Under the pieces are notes generated by a model. That model had not been told where the DNA came from. It did not search any database and saw nothing but the letters and a program-made list of their open reading frames with translations. This document shows, piece after piece, positions 21,701-33,700 of a stretch of DNA of 64,000 nucleotides (within the stretch, counting starts at the first letter, position 1; the number at the start of each line of letters is the position of its first letter). This DNA is from CAZVFX01 sp964626565 (GTDB lineage Bacteria; Myxococcota_A; UBA9042; CAIXZC01), in the NCBI GenBank assembly GCA_964626565.1, contig CAZVFX010000022.1:1-64000 (forward strand). The letters are read 5' to 3'. Position numbers and translations under genes: made by a program.

Positions 21701-24700
21701 GTGCCGTCGAAACCACAAGTCTCCTGGGACTGGTTGGTGCAGTCACCGCCCGGATCGCTGCCGTCCAACGCGGGTACACACGCGGACGCACCGTCGCAAG
21801 CCATGCACGACGCACATTCTCCATCGGGGTCGGTGTTGGCATCGTGGGAAGAGCAACTGCCCGGGTTGGTGGCACACGATTCACAAAGTCCATCGCACAG
21901 GCTATCGCAGCAGAAGCCGTCCACGCAGAATCCGGACAGGCACTGGCTCGGGTCGCTGCACGGCTTGCCGTTGGGCTTGCCGACCACGCACACCGCGCCG
22001 TCGCACCATGCGTCGTCCGCGCAGTGGTCGTCGGTGACACAATTCTGGTAGCAGCCCCACTCGCCGTTGCAAACGTAGGGATGGCAAAGGGTGGTGCCGC
22101 CGTCAACGCAAGCGCCCGCGCCGTCGCACAGGTCCGCGTTGCTCTGCTCGTCGTTCTCACAATACTGGGCCTCGCACACGGTGCCCGCAACCCACAGCCG
22201 GCAGGTTGCGCCGCCGTCGCAGGTTCCGTCAAAGCTACAGGTGGACTGGTCGGTGGCATCACAATCACCTACCGGGTCCTCACCCACCGCCGCGGCTCCG
22301 CAGCCGCCCACGCCGTTGCAGACCTGGCACGACGGGCAATCGTCGTCCGGGTCGGAGTTGTTGGGTGTGAAGGTGCAGAAACCTTCCTGACCCGGCTGGT
22401 CGCAGCGCTGGCACGCCCCATCGCACGCGGAAACACAGCAATAGCCGTCGACGCAGAAGCCAGAAAGGCACTGGGTGTCATCGGCACATTCTTCCCCGTT
22501 GGGCAACTTGTTGACGCATTCACCGTCGCCGCTGCATACCCAGCCCACAACACAGTCGGAGTTGTCTTCGCACGCAGTGAGGCAATCCATACCCGCGTCG
22601 TTGCAGACGTACGGGAAACACGGGGTGGAAGTTGATTCTACGCAACTTCCGGCCCCATCGCACAGCTTCTCCCCGTACAGCACACCGGCCACACATTCCA
22701 TCCCTTCGCAAACAGTGTCCGGAGTCCAGTAGCGGCACGCACCCGCGCCGTCGCAGGCACCGTCCAACTGGCACGTCTCCATGGCAAATGCAGGACAATC
22801 GCTAAGCGGGTCTGAACCGTCGGGAACCAGCCCGCAGTCGCCCAGGCCGTTACAGGCTGAGCAAACGGGGCAGTTGTTCTCCGGATCGGTACCCTGATCA
22901 TAGGGTGAACAGAAGCCTTCGAAGCCTACCAGGCCGCAGGAAACACAAGCTGAGTCGCATGCATTCTCGCAGCAGTAGCCGTCCACGCAGAACCCGGACA
23001 TGCAGTCGTCCGAGCTGAAGCAGGAAGTGCCGTTGGGCAGCTTCGGCTTGCACTCGCCGTCGGTGCAATACGCGTCGGCATCGCACTCATCGTCACTCAC
23101 GCAGGAACTGGGGCACATGGGCGGCCCCTGCTCAGCCTCGCCTGAGCAATATAGATCCTTATAGTAACCGCATTCCGCGGACAGCACCGTTTCATCGCAA
23201 GGCGTGTCGTCGTCGGTGACGGCCGACGAGCAGGTGAACATCTCGCACACAGCCTCTGCCCCATGGCCCTGACATGCAAAAGCCTGGTCGCAAATGGGAA
23301 CGGAAGAGAAGTCCCCGGGACAGTTGCCTGCCACTGCGCAGCAATCTCCGCCGTCGCAGCAGAAACCGTTCTGGCAGTGCGCCGAGATGCAGTCGGAGTG
23401 CTCGTCGCACACCGAACCGTTGGGAAGGTCAGCCTGGCATTCCGAATCGTCGCAATGCGCGATCTCGTCGCATTGCCCATCGGAGACGCACGAAGTCAGA
23501 CAGGTCGGGGGGACCTGCTCCACAGTACCCGAACAGAACATGTCCGCGTACAGCCCGCACATATCGGCCAGCACGTCCTCCGTGCAACCGGAATCATCTT
23601 CGGAACTCACCGGCGTACACACAAAGCTGAAACAGGTAACCACGGTCTCATGGCCCTGGCAGGTGGAGCTGTTGTCACACACCGGGGGCTCTGCCTGATC
23701 CTGGGGACAGGCAGACGCCTCATCGCAGCAATCCCCGCCCGAACAACAGAAGCCGTTCTGGCAGTGCTCGGACTGGCAATCGGAGTCCTCGTCGCACGGA
23801 CTGCCGTCCACCAGGTCGGGGTAGCACTCCCCGTCGCAGTGAGCGTCCGCATCGCACTCTGCATCGTCGATACACGTGGTTGGACAATCTGGCGGCGACT
23901 GCTCAGCATCCCCGGTACAATAGATATCGAGGAACCAGCCACACTCGCTGGCCAGCATGCCGTCCAGACAACCGGAGTCGTCGCTGGCAAAGGCCTTCTG
24001 GCACATGAAGTTCCAGCACAGCTTCTCCGAGCTGTGGCCCTGGCAATCAGCCGCGCTGTCGCACACCGGCGCTTCCTGGTAGGAGTCGGGGCAATCGTCC
24101 GCGACCAGGCAGCAATCTCCATCCGGGCAGCAGATCCCCGCGTTACAATGATCCGACAGGCAATCGCTGTCTTCGTCGCAGGCACTGCCGTTGAGGTAGT
24201 CCGGCTCGCAGACGCCGTCGCAGTGCGCATCCTCATCGCACATGGTGTTGTCTTCGAGACCGAGGTCATCGAGGCAGTCGGTGGGGCACTCGGCCCACGG
24301 CTGGTCCACTTCATCGGTGCAGATTATGTCCAGATAGGCTTCGCAGTCATCAGCCACCAGGGTGGAACAACCCGAGTCGTCCTGCCAGGGTGTGGAAACG
24401 CACTGGAAATCCTCGCAGCTCTTCTGCTGGGCCTCGCCCTGGCAATGGTCTTGAACGCTGCAAACCGAGGGGGACGCAAAGCTCTCCGGGCAATCGACCG
24501 TTACGCCGCAGCAGACACCCGCATCGCAGCAGAAGCCGTTGTCGCAGTGACCGGAGATGCACTCCTCATCGGTCCCGCAGGGCGCCCCGTTGGGCAACTT
24601 GTCGAAGAACGTAAGCTGCAGATTATAATGGCCGTGAGAACCGCCGGCGCCGTCGACGAACAAGTAGTAGGTCTCCCCGCCGGTCAGCGAGACAGAGATC

Positions 24701-27700
24701 TCTTCGGCGCACTCGCCGACTCCGCAACCGTCGGAACAGGTCAGCGTCATCTCACTGCAGGTTCCGAACACTTCGTCGTGAGGTTTGACGTACAACACCT
24801 GGTCAAACGGATTGGGGCCCAATTCAGCGTTGAGGGTCATGGGACCTGCGGGGGTGAATCGATAGACCCGTTCCGGCGAGCCGACGCCACCGCAAGAGCC
24901 GGTGTACATGGCGCTCGCACATGAGGTCTCACCTTCGTAAAGGTACACACCATCGGTGGCGGGAATATCCATGGGGTCTTCACAGGTGTCGCCGCCGCCG
25001 GGGGGATCGTTGGTGGTAACCACGAACAGCTTCCAGTCGGTAATCTGGCCCGCGTTCCCCACAAAATCGTCGCACACCGTGAGCGTCCAGGTGCCGTTGG
25101 CGTTGTCGCCCTGCAAACCGCAAAGGCTGGCCAACGCGCTCGGATAAGATTTGGTAAACGTGTTGTGGAAGCCGGGGTTGAACCCTCCCTCATGACTCCA
25201 CACCAGCGCACTGGTCCCATCCGGGTCGGTTATGGTTACGGTCAGGTCGCTGATCGCGAAGTGGTCAACGCCCAGCTTCAACTCGATTGTTTCGATAAAG
25301 GACAATCCGCCGGTGATCAGCACCTGGCTTTCCACACAATCCCCGTCGGGAATCGGCAGCCCGGTCTCCCCTTCCTTGTCGACGCACGAAGGCAGTTCGC
25401 AGATGGGGGTGCAAAGGCCCATTCCCGGCCCCGCCACACCGCCCACGCAGGCGTCATCGTAGCCACAGTCGTCGTCGCCGGCATCGAAGGGATGCGCACC
25501 GCCACATACCGCGTCGCAGTGCTGCACCTTGGTGGAATTGTCGCAGGTACCTTGACCGGCATTCAGCTCCGCATTGCAGAAATCAAAGGAGCACGGATCG
25601 CCATCGTCGCAATCGGGTACGACTCCATCCAAGCAACCGAGCAGCACGTCGCAAGTCTCTCCTCCGTTGCAGAACTGAGCGTCGTCGCAGAACTCATCCG
25701 CGGGGTCGTGGACCACGAGGTTCAAGTCTTCGTCGCAATAGTCGAGGGTGCAGGACACGTCGTCGGAAAGTGCGGGCGGGGCTCCTGAAATGCAGCCCAG
25801 GAGCGGGTCACAGGCTTCTTCGCCGTTACAATACTCGCCGTCTGCACATGAACTCGAATCCGGAATGTGGATCTCACCGGCCACCGGGTCACAATCATCG
25901 ATGGTGCAGTCAAGGCCGTCGTCGAGGTCGGGCAGAGCGCCCGCGGCACAGCCGCTGCCCGGGTCGCACCACTCCGCACCATTGCACGGATCCCCGTCGT
26001 CACAAGCCTCGTGGTCCGGCAGATAGACGAAGACACCGCTGTCATCGTCGCAGCTATCCACGGTACAGTCGATACCATCGTCGGGCACGGGAATATCCCC
26101 CGCAACACACCCCTGATCCGGGTCGCAAAGCTCCTGGCCGTTGCACAACAGGCCGTCGCTGCAATCGCTGTGATCCGGCACGTGGATCACCATGTCCAGG
26201 TTGTCGTCGCAACTATCCGAAGTGCAATCAACGCCGTCGGAAATCGACACCGTCTGACCCGGCTGGCAGTCAAGAACCGCATCGCAACTCTCCACCCCGT
26301 TGCAATAGAGGCCGTCGTCGCACAACAGATCCGACGGAAGATGGGAGATGGAATCGTCATCTTCCTCACAGAAATCGGTAGTGCAGGAGACGCCGTCGTC
26401 CATGTCGGGCGGCTCGCCGGGAATACAGTCGCCGGTTACCGGATGGCACCCTTCGGCACCGTTGCAGAACAGGCCGTCGTCACAGGGACTCTCTTCACCG
26501 AGGCATACGCCGGCGCCGTCGCAGTTGTCCACGAAGGTGCACGGATCCGAGTCACTGCACGCGGTACCCGCGGGCTTGGGCAGATACTCACACGCACCGC
26601 TGCCGGGATTGCACTCCAGGAACAGGCACGGCTCCGGACTGTCCGGACAGTTGATCAGCGACCCGGCCATTATTGCGCACTGCCCGGCCTGGCATTCCAG
26701 TACGCCGTTGCACGGATTGCCGTCGTCGGGGCAATCCGCGTCCACCGCACAGGTGCATTCGGGGATCGGATTGAGACCGCCACCGACGCACTCGCCGCCC
26801 AGGCACGCATCGCCCAGGGTGCACAATTCGCCGTCATCGCATGCGTTGGCATTGTCTACCCAGATGCATCCCGCGTCCGGGTCACAAATATCGTCGGTAC
26901 AAGGTTCACCATCGCTGCACTGGCCGGCCTGCGGCAGATGCACTACCACATCTCCGGCTTCATCGCACCAGTCAAAGGTACAAGCAACGCCGTCTTCCTC
27001 CGGCGGCGGTGCGCCGGGCTGGCAACCTGCCAGCGGGTCACAAACCTCTTCGCCATTGCAGAACTCGGTGTCCTGACACACTGCGTGGGCCGGCACGTGC
27101 ATAACCTTCTGGCCGTCCTCTTCACAAACATCCACCGTGCACTCTACGCCGTCATCAAGCCCCGGAACGGGAGCGGTGTAGCAACCAAGAGTCTTGCTGC
27201 ACAACTCAACCCCGTTGCAGAACAGGCCGTCGTCGCAAACCGTGTTGTCGGCCAGGTGCAAAACCTTGTCCACGTTTTCATCACACTGGTCAAAGGTACA
27301 GGAGATGCCGTCATCCACTACCGGCGGCGCGCCGCTAAGGCAGCCCAGCGTGAGGTGGCAGTACTCGTCGCCGTTGCAGAAATTCCCGTCGGCACACGCA
27401 GCACTGTCCACGGTATGGACCACCTTGTCGTTCAACTCGTCGCAGCTATCGTTGGTGCATGGCACGCCGTCGTCCAAGTTGGGGACTTCGCCCTGGGAGC
27501 AGCCCGTCTCGTGGTCGCAGAACTCGATGCCGTTGCAGAAGAAGGCATCTCCGCAAAGCGGGTCATTGGGCGCGTTTACAACCACGTCATTGGTTTCGTC
27601 ACACCAGTCAATGGTGCAATCCACACCGTCGTCGGTGGTGGGGGGGCCGCCGGAGATGCAGCCCAGGAAATTGTGGCACAACTCCAGGCCGTTGCAGAAC

Positions 27701-30700
27701 GCACCGTCGTCGCAGGCTGAATCATCGGGCAGGTGCACCATGGAGTCGGTAGCTTCATCGCACAGGTCGATGGTGCACGGCACGCCGTCATCAGCGTCAG
27801 GCGGGTCGCCGTCAATGCAACCCACCGCGGGGTTGCAGATCTCCAGGCCGTTGCAATACTGCAGGTCGTTGCAGATAAGGTCATTGCCCTCGCACGAACC
27901 AGCACCATCGCACACCGTATTCACGATGCATGCATTCCCGTCGTCGCAGGGCACACCCTCCGCCACCGCGGTCATGGCGCACTCCAGCGTCGCCGGATTG
28001 CACAGGTTCTTCAGGCACTGAGTGTCCAGGGAATCGTCACACGCAACTTGAGAATCAACATCCATCTCACAGACGAGCAGGTCGGTATTGCAAACCAGGT
28101 TGCCTTCGCAGAAGTTCCATTCCGGCGGCAGGTAGCCCAGGCAGTCCCAATCGCTGGCGCACCAGCCACACTCCATATAGTCATAGTCTCCGGCGACACA
28201 CTTGCCCGCAGAACACTGGCTGTTGTTGTGGCACGGGTAGGTGCACGGGTCGTTATTGGGTACGAACTGACAACCCAACACTTTGTCGCACTGCCCGGTG
28301 GTGCAATCGTAGCAGCTCTCCTCGATCCCCAGCGGGCAGACGGTGTTCTGATCGTCGCAAAGTGCATGTTGCGCAATGTGCTCGGTGAGCCCGGTTTCCG
28401 GATTGCAGACATCTTCCGTGCAAGCAACCCCGTCATCGATGATGGGCGCGGGGAACGGCTGGCAGCCCAGCCCCGGCACGCACTCATAGCCGCCCGTACA
28501 TAGATCATCATCAGGATCCGGGCAATTCTCGTTCACCGGTGTGTGAGTAACTTCACCGGTCGCAGGATCACATTCGTCCACGGTGCAGACAATCGCGTCA
28601 TCCAAATTGATAGGCAAACCGGGCACGCATCCCATGAACGGGTCGCAGAGTTCCAGGCCGTTGCACAGGTTGGTATCGTCGCAAAGTCCCATGACCGGCG
28701 TGTGAGTCACGCTGTCGCTGTCTTCGTCGCAAACGTCCACGGTGCACTCGATGCCGTCATCGAGGAAGCTGATGTCGCCGATCACGCAGCCTTCGTTAAC
28801 GTCACACAGGTCGGCGCCGTTGCAGAACAGACCGTCGTCGCAGGCGTGGTCCTGAGGCACGTGCATGACCGCGTCGAAATCATCGTCGCAGTAGTCGCTG
28901 GTGCAGTCTATTCCGTCATCCTGCTCAGGCGGAGTGCCCGGCTGGCAGCCGGTATCGGCAAAACACTTCTCCGGGCCGTTGCAGAACTGGCCGTCATCGC
29001 AGGCGATGTGCACCACAGTATGGAACACGGTGTCCAGGTCATCGTCGCACAGATCCGCGGTGCAATCGATGCCGTCATCCACCAACGGGGGCTCCCCGGG
29101 GGTACAGCCGACAGCCGGGTTGCAAGCCTCCGCGCCGTTGCACCACAGACCGTCGTCGCAGGACTGGGGTTGCTCAACACAGTTGCCCGCGTTGTCGCAA
29201 GTGCCGTTGACCGTACAGAGGTCACCATCATCGCAGGGGCTGCCCGGGGGTAACGCCACAAAGGAGCACTCTCCCGTCGCCGGGTCGCACTCAGGCATGA
29301 GGCAACCGCCGTTGAGCAGCTCGCCGCAATCCACCCAGGTGCCGGGAATAATGAGGCAGGTTCCCTGCCAGCAACCGAACTCACCGTTGCACAGATCACC
29401 ATCGTCGGGACAATCAGCCGCGGTGTCGCACAAACACTCCGGCGGTATCACCGCACCCGGCATGCAGAAGCCATCGGCACATTCGTCACCCACCGTGCAC
29501 ATATTCTGATCGTCGCAAGCTCCGGCCACCGGCAGGTGCACACATCCCTGCTCGAGACCGCACAGATCCTCGGTGCACTCGTTGCCGTCTTCGCACGCCA
29601 GGTGGTCCGGCTGGTGGACTACAAGGTCGAGAACGTCGTCGCACCAGTCGGTGGTGCAGTTGACCAGGTCGGCGGTTGTCGGCGCGCCGCCGGACAGGCA
29701 CCCCTGGGAGGGGTGACAGTACTCGGGGCCGTTGCAGAACAGGCCGTCGTCGCAGAAGGAGTCATCGGGGACGTTCTCAAGCATGTCGAGCTCATCGTCG
29801 CATTCGGCCACGGTACAGTCCACACCATCGTCAAACGCGGGCGGAACCCCGGCAACGCAGCCCAGCAGCACGTCGCATTCCTCTTCACCGTTACACCACA
29901 GCGTGTCGTTGCAGAGGGAATTGTCGGGAAGATGCTCGACTATGTCCAACTCGTCGTTGCACACGTCGAGTGTGCAGCTCACACCGTCGTCACCGGGAGG
30001 AGAGTCTCCTGAAACGCAGCCAAGAACCTGGTCGCAGGTCTCCTCGCCGGTGCACCACAGTCCGTCATCACACGCCCCGTCCGAGGGGATGTGGGTGACA
30101 AGATCCAGAACTTCGTCGCAGAAATCAGCGGTGCAGGCAATGCCGTCGTCGATGTCGGGCAGCTCTCCCGCCACACAGCCCAGGTCGTCGTCACACATCT
30201 CCGCGCCGTTGCAGAACAACCCGTCTGAGCAGTCAAACGCGGTGTTCACGCAGATCGCACTTCCTTCGGGAGTGTCGACGCATTCGTCGACGGTGCACAT
30301 AGTGGCATCGTCGCAGTCGACATCCGTGGAGCACTCCACCAGTTTGAGGAACAGAATCCAGCCATCCAATGTACCCGCATCGCCCGCTGACCAATCCTGG
30401 AGGGTAAGGGTCCAGGTGCCCTGGCCCAAGAGCCCGTCGAATATGCTCATGTCACCCGGGCCGTCTGGCAGATCGATGTCGTAAACCTTGATCAGGTCGT
30501 CCTGTGCACCACCGCTCTGAGAGTGCAGGTTGATCGTCTTGGTGCCGTTGCTCAACGTCATCGCCAGGTCACCCACGTGGGGGTGAGTCAGCTTCACTTT
30601 CACGTACGCATCGGCAATCTCACCGGCAACCGGCACTTCCACCGTAGACGCGACCGGCAGGGGCTCACCATCGGGGATGGAGATGGGGAAGAGTGCGTCT

Positions 30701-33700
30701 TCCTCGGGGTGGAACGGGGTCGCCGGAATCGGCTTGCACATCCCCTCGAGATAGTCGCAATAGTCGTACATCCCGCAGTCAAGGTGCGTCGTGCAGGGAG
30801 CGTCGCACGGTTCAGTGACGGGCGGGAAGAAGCACTCCCCGGTTTCGACGTCACAAAGGTCCTGGGTGCAAACGTTGCCGTCGGAGCACTCCACCGGGAC
30901 GCTGACGCAGCCCACCTCGGGCACGCAAACGTCGTTGGTGCACTGGTCGGCGTCGTCACAAATCGTCTCCAGGTACTTGCACCAGCCCAGGTAGCACTCC
31001 TCATCGGTGCACAGGTCGCCATCATCGCAATGGGCGTCGATGGTGCAGTCGCTGTCGTCCGTAACCAGGTAGACACTCCACATGGCCAGGCTGCCGCCGT
31101 CCATCCCCGGCATCATGTCTTCCACCGTCAAAGTCCACTCGCCGGCTATGGGGACACCGTCGAAGTCGGACATGGTGCCCGGCCCGTCAACGCCGACACC
31201 AAAGTCAAAGGTCACGAATGCGTTCACGTTGTTGTCGCCGGGGTCGGCCACCTTCAAAACCACCGTATCGCCACCGTGGGTCAACGACAGTTTCAAGTCG
31301 CCGCGATAAGCGTGGGAAATGTAGAGCTTGACGTTGACGTTGCTCACGTTGCCCGTACCCACCACGTCGATGGTGCTCGTCACCAGCGCCGGCCCGCCGG
31401 CGTCGACGGGAAGGGGGGTATCTTCGGAATCGTACTGCACCCCCGGAATGTCCTGGCACAAGCCCGCGGCGTGGACGCACGCCTGGTCCGGGTCGCAGTC
31501 CTGGTCATCCATGCACAGGTTGCACTCCGGGTCCTGGATATTGACACACTGGCCGCCACCGTCGCAGCTATCGGCAGAGCACGGATCGCCATCGTCGCAC
31601 TCTTCATCCTGTTCGCAACCGGGATAACCTTCCTCCAGGAAGTCGAGGTACTCGTCCATGAGGGTCACAATGTCGGAAGGCGAGTTCAGAAGAGCTGCAA
31701 AGGGAACCGATGTCCCGATGGTGCGGTAGCCGGCAATGTCGTCCTCGTAGGTGACGGTCATGGTTGAACCGCTCTCGCTCGCCTTGTTCCCCACCGCTAT
31801 GCCGCCCGGTTGCGCGGCGATTTCGTCGAAGAAATTGTTGAGATCGAAATCCTGGCTCAGATCGTAAGAAAGGCCCCAGCAGAAGTGTTCCCCTTCGTAG
31901 GGGCCGGCGGTCTTTGCGGGCCCGTCGGCCAGACCCGAGATCTTGAAGTAAGGCAGAAGCTCGGTGGCCGGATCGTAGAACCAGGTGTCGCCACCTTCCA
32001 TGTACAGCCGTCCGCCCCCGTCCAGATAGGCAGACAGGGTCGAGGCCTCACCTGCGGTGAGCACGTGCTTGCCACCGTAGATACCCAGAGTGGCTACGAT
32101 TCCGTCCAACTGACTCAGATCGGGAAAGACCCCCAGGTCATCCACCACTTGTGCGCTTCTCCCCGCGGCCACGATGGCATCCTTCAGCGCATTGGCGTAG
32201 TCGTCGGAGACCCCCTCAGGCTTCCACACTGCGTATCCGCCATCCAACAGCACGGTTATCTGGATCGTCAGCACATCCAGCAGGCATCCATCGGTAATGC
32301 GGATCTTCACCGTGTGGTCACCCACGTCGCCGGGGCCGGTGGGTTCGATGTTCAGATCAACGGTGGCGTAGTCCATGAACCAGTTGAAGTCCTGGTTGGT
32401 GAGGGACACGAAGCTGGGTCCCTCTTCGATGGTAAACCCGATTCCTGCGGCATCATCCAGATCAGTTGCCTTGATGGTCACCAGCTTGGACTGGGACCAG
32501 GTCACCAACTGCAGGGGCGGGCTCTCCACAAATTCAGGTGCATGGCCCGGGCAGACCCGGAAATTATCCACCGCATACTTGTTGATATTGTAAGTCGTGT
32601 CCGAAGCCGCGTACAACGCCAGTTGCACGTTCTTACCCAGGTAGAACGAAGGTACGGAGTAGTCCACCGTCCCCGCTTCCAGGTTGTCGGTCGTGGTGGT
32701 AAACCAGATGGCCGATGACCCCACCGGATCGGTGAAGTCGCCCGTTTCCGTAATCCACAGCCCGAGATCCACTTCGCCGTCGAAGTAGTCGAGGTAGCGG
32801 TCGAACTGGACCGTGACGTGGGACTGGCCCGCGAGGGTCAACCAGGGGGAGGCCAGCAGGCTGCTGAACTCCAGGGTCAGAGGCTGCCACTCGAACACCA
32901 TATGGTTGTCGGGCCCGAGCGGCAAACCGGTCCCGCAGTTCCAGTTGTCATCGGTATCGCTGCCCAGATCGATGATCGACCAGTTGATGGCCGGCAGATT
33001 GTTGCAACTGTTGAAATGCTGAATGTACGGAAGGGAAAGGTAGCACTGAGCCAGCGGCTCATACACGCACAGGTTGGTGTCCTTGTCGCAGAAGTCCAGG
33101 GTGCAGGGATCGCCGTCGTTGCCGCAGTCGTCATCGGCGATGCAGCAACTGTCGGGCAATTCGGCTGACGGAGGAGCCACATCGGGCCCCAGGTTACGGC
33201 AGATTCCGAACACGCACGCGTCGTAGGTGCACACGTTGTTGTCGTCACAAAGGTCATCCTCGTTTTCCGGCGTGCAACAACCTACGATGTTGGTGTTGTG
33301 GCACTCGAACTCGACGCACAGATCGTCCGTGCATTCCTTACCGTCGTAGCAGTCCTGGACGGTGGTGCAACAGTCCAGCGCGGGATTGTTGACGTCCACA
33401 GAGTAGACACACTCTTTCGAGATCGAATCGCAGGACCCTACATAACACTGGCTCTCGGTCTCGCAATCGTCGTCGGTGAGACAGCAGGACAGCTTGCTCA
33501 ACTGCTTGCACGCCTTGTTAATACACACGTCGGTGGTGCACGGGTTGCCGTCGCCGCACTCGCCATCGTTCTGGCAGCACGCCTGCACCGCCTCGTTGAC
33601 GCACACCGGAGAAGCCGGGTCCGTTTCGTGATCGCAGGTGTCGATGGTGCAGTATTCGTCATCGTCGCAGTCGGTGTCCTGGAGGCAGCAACCAGCCTTA

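Larger units (their letters stand above)
10750..23050 (-). repeat. 22 tandem ~175-residue Cys-rich units
   Basis: I count 22 units, each with 28 or 30 cysteines. The consensus order is KKxxGxxC, ECxSGFCVDGYCC, CxSC, DPExxCGxCxxC, GACxxV, TCGxDGxCDGxGACRxW, DxCDGxGxCVDGG, CxPYxC, DxDCxxGYYC. Each unit is about 525-535 bases. Units 11 and 17 carry an extra inserted module. Boundaries are approximate. Protein identity between units is moderate, but short DNA words for CVDGYCC (around cagcagtagccgtcc) recur exactly. Confidence 0.9.

Noticed and set aside
10750..30330. Regularly spaced short repeats that might suggest a CRISPR array
   Set aside because: The repeats are coding, imperfect, irregular in spacing (138 or ~530 bases) and lie in one open frame; no cas genes are present.
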